A stretch of DNA of 64,000 bases, taken from the NCBI GenBank assembly GCA_964447015.1, contig CAYUQU010000006.1:1-64000 (forward strand), read 5' to 3'. The DNA comes from Wandonia sp964447015 (GTDB lineage: Bacteria; Bacteroidota; Bacteroidia; Flavobacteriales_D; Crocinitomicaceae). Every line of letters begins with the position of its first letter. The first letter of the stretch is position 1. Both the position numbers and the translations under genes were made by a program. This document shows positions 33,065 through 41,380 of the stretch, piece after piece. Below the pieces are notes generated by a model, which was given only the letters and a program-made list of their open reading frames with translations, made no database searches and was not told where the DNA came from.

Positions 33065-34474
33065 ATGCCTAAAAAAATCATAGGAAGAGATTTAGAGAAA
33101 GAAAGATTGGAAGACGCATTAGCCTCTCAAAGGTCGGAGCTGATAGCAATTTATGGACGAAGAAGGATAGGTAAAACTTATCTAATAAGAGAATACTATT
33201 CCAAACACATCATATTTAGCTTTTCAGGTCTAAGAAACGGAACTAGACCAGATCAGATTGAGAATTTTATGCTTGAGTTGAACGAATTCACAGACAAATT
33301 CAAAGATGAAAAGCCAGAGAATTGGCTTCATGCTTTCAGTATACTAAAACAATTCTTAAAAGGAATACGAAAAACAAAAAGGAAGAAAGTCATATTCATA
33401 GATGAGTTTCCTTGGGTTGACACATTAAGATCGGGGTTCCTTCCAGCTTTTGAGAACTTCTGGAATACATACTGCACAACAAGAGACGATTTAATAGTAG
33501 TTATTTGTGGCTCAGCAGCTTCATACATGATTAAAAAAGTAATCAAAAATAGAGGAGGTTTACACAACAGGATTACACAAAAGATTAAATTATCCCCTTT
33601 TCAATTGAGAGAGGTGAAGGAATTTTTCGAAAACAAAGGGATAAGTCTTCCTGATATCGAAATTCTAAAAATATATATGGCTCTTGGAGGAGTTGCGGAA
33701 TACTTGGAACACGTCAAAGTAGGAGATTCATCAGTTACTGCCATTAATCGTCTCTGCTTCCAAAAAGGAGCTCAATTGGAATATGAATTTGATGAAGTCT
33801 TCAAATCACTTTTTGAGGAGGGGTCATATCATGAACAAATTATCCAATCTTTATCCAAAGGGCCAAAGAAAGGAATGTTCAGAGATGAAATCCTAAAAGA
33901 CCAAGGACTCAGTTCAGGAGGACAATTTACAAAATCAATGAATGAATTAATAGAGTCTGGTTTTGTCGAGAAATATCAATCATATCGAGAGAATAGAAAA
34001 ATGACTCTTTATCGGATTTTTGATGAATTCTGCCTGTTTCATTTACAGTTTATTGTTCCATTTAAAGGAAACCCTTGGACACAACTTTACACTAAAAAGG
34101 AGTACGAGTCTTGGAGTGGTTATGCATTTGAGATGGTTTGTTACAAGCATGTTGAATGTATCAAGAGGGAGTTAAAATGTGACCAGATTAATTCTAAGAA
34201 TTACAGTTGGGTCAATAGTAAAGCACAAGTTGATCTTGTTATTGATCGAGATGATAACATTGTAAATCTATGCGAAATCAAATTCTACAATGACACATGT
34301 AAAATAGAGGCTAATTATGCAGATAGCTTGCGAAATAAGGAAACTCAATTTAGAACCGAAACAAGCACCAGAAAGGGAATCAACACAGTAATGGTCACAA
34401 CGTGGGGAATTACAGGAAAACATGCTGTTGGACTGGTCACAAATAGTTTGACCAAGGAATGCTTGTTTAAGTGA
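33065..34474 (+). CDS. AAA ATPase (archaeal-ATPase type) with C-terminal nuclease-like domain
   Basis: 469 aa from MPKKIIGRDLEKERL; the open frame extends 30 codons upstream through the inverted repeats, which is not credible coding. Walker A is GRRRIGKT (31-38) and Walker B KKVIFIDEFPW. A winged-helix-like middle and a DUF234-type C-terminal region follow (FDEFCLFHLQFIVPF). Residues 387-408, AQVDLVIDRDDNIVNLCEIKFY, give the D...ExK pattern of PD-(D/E)xK nucleases. Genes of this family are often multi-copy and of unknown role. It lies between two copies of the mpl 3' end, its stop 6 bp from the mpl stop. Confidence 0.85.
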   Translation: MPKKIIGRDLEKERLEDALASQRSELIAIYGRRRIGKTYLIREYYSKHIIFSFSGLRNGTRPDQIENFMLELNEFTDKFKDEKPENWLHAFSILKQFLKGIRKTKRKKVIFIDEFPWVDTLRSGFLPAFENFWNTYCTTRDDLIVVICGSAASYMIKKVIKNRGGLHNRITQKIKLSPFQLREVKEFFENKGISLPDIEILKIYMALGGVAEYLEHVKVGDSSVTAINRLCFQKGAQLEYEFDEVFKSLFEEGSYHEQIIQSLSKGPKKGMFRDEILKDQGLSSGGQFTKSMNELIESGFVEKYQSYRENRKMTLYRIFDEFCLFHLQFIVPFKGNPWTQLYTKKEYESWSGYAFEMVCYKHVECIKRELKCDQINSKNYSWVNSKAQVDLVIDRDDNIVNLCEIKFYNDTCKIEANYADSLRNKETQFRTETSTRKGINTVMVTTWGITGKHAVGLVTNSLTKECLFK

Positions 34475-34480
34475 GATCCC

Positions 34481-35833
34481 CTATTTCAATTCCTCCCCCA
34501 ACTTCTCAAAATCAATCCCATCAAAATTCCCTGAGCTCATCATGAGGAGGGCTTTGTTGTGCCAATTTTGCGCGTGAATGTGGTTGAGGACGTGCTCGGC
34601 TTTGTTCATTACGATTACTCTTCCTCCAAAGGCATTTTGTACTTCAGAAACGGAGAGTTCGGGGAGTTTTTTGTTCGCAACGACGTCTGGGTTGAAATAG
34701 ACGACCGCTACATCAGCTTTGTCCATTGCGTTTTTGTAGAGGGGTAGAAATTCCTTATTCAAACTGCTGAATGTGTGCAGTTCCATGTAGGCAAAGAGCT
34801 CTTTGTCTTCGTACTGTTCTTTTACTGCAGAAGTGGTGGCTTTCAGTTTGGAAGGTGAATGCGCAAAGTCTTTGAAAAGCACAAAATCGGGTGTTTCAGT
34901 CACTTTTTGAAGGCGCTTTCCTGCTCCAGTAAACGATTGCATAGCAGTTAAGAAATCTGAAGGTTCAATTCCCATTGCGCGACCGATTTCCATTGCACCC
35001 ATCATATTCTGAAGGTTGTGCTGACCGAAAACATGCATGTGATATTCGTGGTTGTCGTAGGAAACAATAGTGGCATTGTCCTCGACCATATATTTGGGTG
35101 TTTGGTAGGCAATCACATCCAATTTTCCCTGCCATTTTTCACCCAATTTTTTCACTTCAGGATCTTCGGTGTTGTAAATCAATCGTCCGTTGGGTTCTAT
35201 TTTTTGACAGAAAATATCGAATTGCTCCACGTAATTCTCAAAAGTCGGAAACACATTGATGTGATCCCATGCAATTCCAGATATCAACGCAATATTGGGG
35301 TGGTAAAGATGAAATTTCGGTCGTCTATCCATAGGGGAAGAGAGGTATTCGTCACCTTCCAGAATAGCGAATTTTGGACCGTGTTCCAATTTAACCATAC
35401 AATCATACCCTTCAAGTTGCGCACCAACCATGTAGTTGATAGGAATCGATAATTCCTGACACACATGCAAAATCATGCTTGTGATAGTCGTTTTTCCGTG
35501 ACTTCCGCCAATTACAACCCGAGTTTGGTTTTTGGTTTGTTCGTAAATGTATTCAGGATATGAAAATACGGGGATGTTCAATTCCAACGCACGCTTCAGT
35601 TCAGGATTGTCTTCGCGTGCATGCATGCCTAAAATCACCGCTTCCGTTTGTGGAGTGATGCGTTCGGGAAACCAGCCTTCCGTCTCGGGTAGAATTCCTT
35701 CTTTCGCCAAACGTGAACGCGAAGGCTCAAAAATCTGATCGTCAGAACCAGTTACCTGTTCTCCCTTTCGTTTCAGTGCGATGGCTAAATTATGCATGGC
35801 GCTACCACCTATGGCTATGAAATGTATCTGCAT
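34481..35833 (-). CDS. mpl: Mpl-like UDP-N-acetylmuramate:tripeptide ligase
   Basis: 450 aa Mur-ligase family protein expected to join recycled murein tripeptide to UDP-MurNAc in cell-wall recycling. MQIHFIAIGGSAMHNLAIAL is the nucleotide-binding start, GGSHGKTTITSM (P-loop) and the central domain DHINVFPTFENYVEQF are intact, and the C terminus is FEKLGEELK. The open frame runs 49 codons upstream of the ATG at 35833 but without family similarity, so that ATG is chosen. The last 127 bp are duplicated at 32722 and, in divergent form, at 28125. Mpl versus MurC: the HAREDNPEL region and lack of a murC-ddl cluster favour Mpl. Confidence 0.88.
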   Translation of the reverse strand: MQIHFIAIGGSAMHNLAIALKRKGEQVTGSDDQIFEPSRSRLAKEGILPETEGWFPERITPQTEAVILGMHAREDNPELKRALELNIPVFSYPEYIYEQTKNQTRVVIGGSHGKTTITSMILHVCQELSIPINYMVGAQLEGYDCMVKLEHGPKFAILEGDEYLSSPMDRRPKFHLYHPNIALISGIAWDHINVFPTFENYVEQFDIFCQKIEPNGRLIYNTEDPEVKKLGEKWQGKLDVIAYQTPKYMVEDNATIVSYDNHEYHMHVFGQHNLQNMMGAMEIGRAMGIEPSDFLTAMQSFTGAGKRLQKVTETPDFVLFKDFAHSPSKLKATTSAVKEQYEDKELFAYMELHTFSSLNKEFLPLYKNAMDKADVAVVYFNPDVVANKKLPELSVSEVQNAFGGRVIVMNKAEHVLNHIHAQNWHNKALLMMSSGNFDGIDFEKLGEELK

Positions 35834-35984
35834 GGTTTCTATCTTTCTACGAAATTCGCAAAAAACACCGTTGAAGTTGATGTTTGTAAAATGAGTTTTA
35901 CACAATTTTAAATGGAAAACAAGATTCTTCTTACCTTTATGGCAAAACATACGTCTATAAGAGTAATTTGAAATCAACACAACT

Positions 35985-38225
35985 ATGAATTTTAAACACC
36001 TTTTAATCTGTTCATTTCTTCTTTCGTCAACTGTGTATGCGCAATTTGGGTTTGAACGCAGTAATCATATCCCAGTTATGTTTGCAGGGAATCCAATTGA
36101 CATGGCTTGGTCAGGAGGCTTGAATTACGGTCAATTTTCCGAAATAGATATGGATTTTGACGGTCGAATGGATTTGTTTGTGTTTGATAGAAGTGATAAC
36201 CAAATACGAATTTTCCTTTCTAAAAACGATGGAACGAATGATTATTATGAAGAAGCGCCACAATATAGATTTTCGTTTCCATCAGACGTGCGTTACAGAG
36301 CTTCTCTTGTAGACTTTAATCAAGATGGTTTGCCTGATATTTTTACTTATGGAATTGGCGGAATGAAAGTTTATCGCAATGTGGGTAATATATCAATCGG
36401 CCATCAGTGGGAGTTAGAAAAGAATTTGCTTTATTCGAACTATTACGGAACGATGGGGAACCTTTACGTAAGTTCCAGTGATTTACCTGCTATTGTCGAT
36501 GTGGATGGAGATGGTGATATTGATATTCTTACTTTTCATATTGGAGGTGAGCGAGTAGAATACCATAAGAATATGAGTATGGAAAATTACGGCGTTCCAG
36601 ACTCGCTCGAATATGTATTGATGAACGAATGTTGGGGGAATTTTAGAGAAGACGCCAATACAAATTCTGTCATTCTAAACAGTGATGTTTTTCCTTGTGG
36701 AGACGCGGGAGGCAATATTCCAGATCCTGAAATAGGTCAACTTGATTCGCTTAAAAGCAACCGTCATGCTGGCTCCACAATATTAGCAATTGACATGAAT
36801 GGTTCGGGAGTCAAAGACTTGATTCTTGGTGATATTTCATTTCCAAATTTGGTGATGCTCACCAATGGAGGCACAGCGCCAAATATGAATTCAGACATGA
36901 TAGCGGTAGATAATAATTTCCCAAGTAACACCACTTCTTCCAATTTAAGTCTGTTTCCTGCTGGGTTTTATGTAGATGCTGATCATGATGGGGTGAAGGA
37001 TTTGATTGTATGTCCAAACGCAAAAATCGTATCGGAAAATCAGCGAAGCATTTGGCGTTACAAAAATTTAGGAACAAATGACAATCCGAACTTTGTGTAT
37101 CAAGAGAATGATTTTTTACAGAAAGAGATGATTGATGCAGGCTCATCAAGCATACCCGTGATTGTTGATGTAAACGGCGATGGATTGAAAGATTTAATTG
37201 TGGCTAATTTTTATAATTATAAGCCAACGATAGATAAAGAATCGCGATTTGCGTATTATCAAAACACGGGAACTGCTGCAAATCCTGTATTTACGTATGT
37301 GGAGAATGATAAATTCGGAATGAGTTCACTAGGATTAGGATTACGTATTATTCCAACTTTTGGTGACCTTGATGGCGACGGAGATTTGGACATGATTGTT
37401 GGTGCAGAAACGGGAAGAGTACACTTGCTTAAAAATAATGCAGGAGCTGGAAATTCAATGGTATTTGATACTCCTGAGTATAATTTAACTGATGCAGACG
37501 GTGTAGAAATAACTGTAGGGTCTTACAGTTCTCCTTTCCTTGTTGATTTGAATAAAGACGGTTTATTGGATTTAGTAATTGGTAATAAAAATGGGATGTT
37601 GACTTACTATCAAAACACAGGAACAGCAGCGGAATATGAATTCTCACTATACAATTCGCAATTAGGTCAAATTGACGTAGCGCCTTCTTCACCTGATGGG
37701 TATGCAGTGCCTTATTTTATTGAGATAGATAATGTTTGGCATCTTTTTATTGGAGCACGAGACGGGAAATTACATTACTATACAGGAATAGAATCCAATC
37801 TTGACCCAGGAATGACATTTGGGTTTTCATCATCAAACTACGCATTAATTGACGTGGAAGGCTACAGTGCTTTTTGGATAGAGGATGTGAATGATAATGG
37901 TGAATTAGAGCTTTTTGCAGGAAATGATTTAGGTGGAATAGAGCTTTTTGAGGCTGATCCAAATTCTTCTGTTGGGTTCGAGACGCCGTCTAAAAACTTT
38001 GAGTTGAAATTATATCCTAACCCTGCTGAAAACATTTTAGTGATAGAAGGCTTGAGGGCGAATTCTGATATTGCATTTTACGATTTTCAAGGACGTGAAA
38101 TCATGACATTATCAGCCACAAAAGAGATTGAAACGGTTGATGTAGAATCGCTTTCGAAAGGCTTTTATTTTATCGTAGTTTCTGATGGAAACACGAAATT
38201 TACAGTTAGATTTGTGAAAAAATAA
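35985..38225 (+). CDS. Secreted FG-GAP/VCBS repeat protein with T9SS tail
   Basis: 746 aa with a signal peptide (LLICSFLLSSTVYAQ). At least six FG-GAP-like calcium-binding repeats are visible: DMDFDGRMDLFVFD, DFNQDGLPDIFTYG, DVDGDGDIDILTF, DVNGDGLKDLIVA, DLDGDGDLDMIVG, DLNKDGLLDLVIG. These form a beta-propeller. The last 75 residues (LKLYPNPAENILVIEG...) are a T9SS type A sorting domain, so the protein is exported and probably cell-surface attached. It is divergent from mpl, with a terC-type gene 10 bp downstream. Confidence 0.93.
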   Translation: MNFKHLLICSFLLSSTVYAQFGFERSNHIPVMFAGNPIDMAWSGGLNYGQFSEIDMDFDGRMDLFVFDRSDNQIRIFLSKNDGTNDYYEEAPQYRFSFPSDVRYRASLVDFNQDGLPDIFTYGIGGMKVYRNVGNISIGHQWELEKNLLYSNYYGTMGNLYVSSSDLPAIVDVDGDGDIDILTFHIGGERVEYHKNMSMENYGVPDSLEYVLMNECWGNFREDANTNSVILNSDVFPCGDAGGNIPDPEIGQLDSLKSNRHAGSTILAIDMNGSGVKDLILGDISFPNLVMLTNGGTAPNMNSDMIAVDNNFPSNTTSSNLSLFPAGFYVDADHDGVKDLIVCPNAKIVSENQRSIWRYKNLGTNDNPNFVYQENDFLQKEMIDAGSSSIPVIVDVNGDGLKDLIVANFYNYKPTIDKESRFAYYQNTGTAANPVFTYVENDKFGMSSLGLGLRIIPTFGDLDGDGDLDMIVGAETGRVHLLKNNAGAGNSMVFDTPEYNLTDADGVEITVGSYSSPFLVDLNKDGLLDLVIGNKNGMLTYYQNTGTAAEYEFSLYNSQLGQIDVAPSSPDGYAVPYFIEIDNVWHLFIGARDGKLHYYTGIESNLDPGMTFGFSSSNYALIDVEGYSAFWIEDVNDNGELELFAGNDLGGIELFEADPNSSVGFETPSKNFELKLYPNPAENILVIEGLRANSDIAFYDFQGREIMTLSATKEIETVDVESLSKGFYFIVVSDGNTKFTVRFVKK

Positions 38226-38235
38226 TTCGCATTTT

Positions 38236-38973
38236 ATGTGGGATGTACTTTTTACCGTTGATGGGCTAATCGCCTTGTTGTCATTAACTTTGTTGGAGAT
38301 TGTACTTGGGGTTGACAACATTATCTTTATCAGTATTCTTGCCTCAAAAGTCAACAAAGACAAACAACGGAAAACCCGAAATTTAGGTCTTTTCCTTGCG
38401 CTTATCATGCGTATCTTACTACTTTTGGCAATAGGATGGATTGTGTCATTAAAAGATGATGTGTTTGTTCTTTTTGATAACGGATACAGTTGGCGAGATA
38501 TCATCCTAATTCTGGGAGGTTTGTTCTTGATGTACAAAAGTGTCACTGAAATCCATGTTAAAGTTACTGGTGTAGATGAAGAGTCTGAGCAAAAAAGTAA
38601 GGCAACAGTAAGAGGAGTTATTCTGCAAATTGTGCTGATTGATATTGTGTTTTCATTTGACTCCATTCTAACTGCAGTTGGAATTGTAGATGAAGTAATT
38701 ATTATGATAGTTGCAGTGATTTTAGCAATGACAGTGATGATTATTTTTGCTAAGAAAATTTCAGATTTCATCAATGAGCGACCAACCATTAAGATGATCG
38801 CACTTTCATTCTTACTTACCATCGGTTTAATGCTTGTACTCGAAGGTTATGGAGAAGAAGTACCAAAAGGCTACATCTATTTCGCAATGGTTTATGCCCT
38901 AATTGTCGAGTTTCTGAATATCAGAATGCGCAAGAATCAGGAAAAGAAATTGAAAGTAAGAGACAAAGGGTAA
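38236..38973 (+). CDS. TerC-family integral membrane protein
   Basis: 245 aa with about seven membrane segments. LLEIVLGVDNIIFISILASK and VLIDIVFSFDSILTAVG are the paired acidic-residue motifs of TerC proteins, implicated in metal ion (manganese) export and in tellurite resistance when plasmid-borne. Here it is a stand-alone chromosomal type. It starts 10 bp after the FG-GAP gene and is probably co-transcribed with it. Confidence 0.93.
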   Translation: MWDVLFTVDGLIALLSLTLLEIVLGVDNIIFISILASKVNKDKQRKTRNLGLFLALIMRILLLLAIGWIVSLKDDVFVLFDNGYSWRDIILILGGLFLMYKSVTEIHVKVTGVDEESEQKSKATVRGVILQIVLIDIVFSFDSILTAVGIVDEVIIMIVAVILAMTVMIIFAKKISDFINERPTIKMIALSFLLTIGLMLVLEGYGEEVPKGYIYFAMVYALIVEFLNIRMRKNQEKKLKVRDKG

Positions 38974-38975
38974 TT

Positions 38976-39143
38976 AGAGACTTTAAGACTCAAGACTACA
39001 AGATTCAAGACACGTTAATGCTTAGTTTTTATCAATAAAATAATAAGATATAAGCGTGTGTTTAATATGAAACAATTGTCGGGATTACCTAAACCATGCT
39101 CATCACAAAGTCTTAAAATCTTGAATTTTGCAGTCTTGAGTTT
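38976..39143. repeat. Inverted pair of AAGACT-word repeats
   Basis: The left arm (38976-39011) carries GACTCAAGACTACAAGATTC. The right arm (39107-39143) read in reverse is AACTCAAGACTGCAAAATTC, about 21 of 23 matches in the core, with about 95 bp between. The same words recur at 45261-45345. It lies in the gap between the terC-type gene and dnaB, with no coding frame. Confidence 0.65.
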
Positions 39144-39225
39144 ATCAAAAGGTGTGTTGAAAAGTTAACATCATAATTCTGCTCAAATATTTTTGTTCCA
39201 CCACCTCATTGACTATATTTGTTGA

Positions 39226-40809
39226 ATGGAAAATCCGCAAGATAAATCTACCAATGAACGTGCACGCATGAAAGCTCCTGCAGCTAACTTGCTTTCTGAA
39301 ATCGGGAAAATGCCTCCGCAGGCTCTTGATTTAGAAGAAGCCGTTCTAGGCGCGATGATGCTTGAAAAAGATGCGGTTAATGATGTAATTGACATTCTCA
39401 GCCCGGAAAGTTTCTACAAAGAAGCCCATAAAAAAATATACAAAGCAATTCAGGATTTGTTTGGTGCTTCGGAGCCCATCGATATTTTGACTGTGACCAA
39501 TAACCTTAAGCGTAAAGGCGAATTGGAGTTGGTTGGCGGTCCTTATTTTGTATCAAATTTGACTAATCGCGTGGTGTCTTCGGCTCACGTTGAATTTCAT
39601 GCACGAATTATAGCTCAAAAACACATTCAGCGTGAAATAATTCGCTTGTGTTCTGAGTCGCTTAAAATTGCTTATGACGATACTACAGATGTTTTCGAAC
39701 TATTGAACAAGGTTGAGGGAGACTTATTCTCGATTGCCGAAGGTAATATCAAGAAAAACTATGACAAATTAGACGACGTTCTTAAGCAGGCTATTCTCCA
39801 AATTGAAGAAGCAGCTAAGAATAAAGATGGCGTAAGCGGAGTCCCAACTGGGTTTAAGGACTTGGATAGAATTACTTCAGGTTGGCAGAAATCGGATATG
39901 ATTGTATTGGCCGCTCGTCCTGGTATGGGTAAAACGGCATTTGTATTGTCTATGGCGCGAAATACAGCGGTGGATTACAATATGGGTGTAGCGGTTTTCT
40001 CACTTGAGATGGCATCTGTACAGTTGGTGAATCGTTTGATTTCTTCCGAAACAGGAATTTCGTCTGAAAAACTGCGTAAAGGAAACTTGGCAGACCACGA
40101 GTTTAAACAACTTCACGAGCGAATTGGCAAACTATCTAAAGCGCCACTTTTTATTGATGATACTCCTGCGCTTTCAATATTTGATTTGCGTGCAAAATGT
40201 CGTCGTTTGAAGCGTCAGCATGACATTCAACTTGTCATCATTGACTACTTGCAGTTGATGACGGCAGGAGGTACAGGTAAAGGAGGTAATCGCGAACAAG
40301 AAATCTCGACTATTTCTCGATCGATTAAAGAAATTGCTAAAGAAATCAATGTGCCGATTATTGCACTTTCTCAGTTAAGTCGTTCGGTAGAAACACGTGG
40401 AGGTGATAAAAAACCAATGCTTTCTGACCTTCGTGAATCTGGAGCAATTGAGCAAGATGCCGATATTGTAACATTTATCTATCGTCCTGAATATTATGGT
40501 TTGATGGAGGATGAGAATGGAATGCCCACAGCTGATCGTGGAGATATCATTATTGCTAAAAACCGTCACGGTTCATTAGATACAGTTAGTCTTAAGTTTG
40601 TGAAGCACCTTGTGAAATTTACAAATATGGATGATTTCTCAGACGACCCTATGGCGACTTATAATCAATCCATATCTCCAAATAAAAACTTTGAAGAATC
40701 ACCTGCTATCGCTCCACCTCAAACCTACACAATAGGTAGTAAGATGGATAGTCTTGATGACGAAGATGATTTTGATTTAAGAAATGATATTGAGGATAGC
40801 CCGTTCTAA
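39226..40809 (+). CDS. dnaB: Replicative DNA helicase DnaB
   Basis: 527 aa. The N-terminal domain (MPPQALDLEEAVLGAMMLEK, which pairs with primase) precedes the RecA-like helicase core. The core has LAARPGMGKTAF (Walker A, about 227-238), VIIDYLQLM (Walker B), SQLSRSVETR and SDLRESGAIEQDADIV. No intein is present, and length is normal. The last 60 residues are an acidic tail. It is transcribed alone. Confidence 0.97.
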   Translation: MENPQDKSTNERARMKAPAANLLSEIGKMPPQALDLEEAVLGAMMLEKDAVNDVIDILSPESFYKEAHKKIYKAIQDLFGASEPIDILTVTNNLKRKGELELVGGPYFVSNLTNRVVSSAHVEFHARIIAQKHIQREIIRLCSESLKIAYDDTTDVFELLNKVEGDLFSIAEGNIKKNYDKLDDVLKQAILQIEEAAKNKDGVSGVPTGFKDLDRITSGWQKSDMIVLAARPGMGKTAFVLSMARNTAVDYNMGVAVFSLEMASVQLVNRLISSETGISSEKLRKGNLADHEFKQLHERIGKLSKAPLFIDDTPALSIFDLRAKCRRLKRQHDIQLVIIDYLQLMTAGGTGKGGNREQEISTISRSIKEIAKEINVPIIALSQLSRSVETRGGDKKPMLSDLRESGAIEQDADIVTFIYRPEYYGLMEDENGMPTADRGDIIIAKNRHGSLDTVSLKFVKHLVKFTNMDDFSDDPMATYNQSISPNKNFEESPAIAPPQTYTIGSKMDSLDDEDDFDLRNDIEDSPF

Positions 40810-40983
40810 TTACCTTTTTATTGAAATTTGATTTCCCCTTTATTTGTTTAATTGGAGAAAAAAAGGTAGATTTAGTTCATCAGAAGTGGATTTTTACTCT
40901 AGTTTTCTTGATTTTTTGTTTTATGTCAAGATTGATTTAGATTTTTAGATAGTACGTTCTTACAAATTAGTAAATCATAAACT

Positions 40984-41208
40984 ATGAAAAAGGTAGGTTT
41001 TGGAATTGTGTTTATAGCATTTCTTACATTTGTGGGATTCGGTTCTGCGTCTTGTAAAAAGGAGAGAGGGGTTTGTTATTGCAAATACTTTAGTGGAGAT
41101 AAAACCGAATATGATTTGCAACATTTAACGAGAAGTCAACAAAAAGATTCCTGCGCACATCTCGATGAATTAGCTGAAAATTTTGCTGGCGATTGCAAAT
41201 TGAAGTAA
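40984..41208 (+). CDS. Small cysteine-rich lipoprotein-like protein
   Basis: 74 aa. The leader MKKVGFGIVFIAFLTFVGFG is followed by SASC, a lipobox, so it is probably a lipoprotein of about 50 residues with four more Cys (GVCYC, DSC, DC). No family is recognised. A hairpin AGTAACTG-TTTG-CAGTTACT (41204-41223) overlaps the stop codon and may act as a weak terminator. Confidence 0.7.
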   Translation: MKKVGFGIVFIAFLTFVGFGSASCKKERGVCYCKYFSGDKTEYDLQHLTRSQQKDSCAHLDELAENFAGDCKLK

Positions 41209-41380
41209 CTGTTTGCAGTTACTCATTTGATTATTAGATAGATATTCGACGCCAAGTTATATTGAGCCTTTTTGAAAGACAGATGAGTCCATACAAAGAT
41301 CTGTTTGAAAAAGATTTTCATTATTATTTATAATTGAATACTATTAAACTGATTTTTCTTGTTTTTAAAACCTAGAGATT

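Noticed and set aside
35834..35980. N-terminal extension of the mpl-like protein
   Set aside because: The 49 extra codons lack similarity to Mur ligases and occupy the divergent promoter region.
38112..38822. 236-codon minus-strand frame over the terC-type gene
   Set aside because: It is antisense to a clear TerC protein; its Ile/Thr-rich translation is the mirror of a membrane protein.
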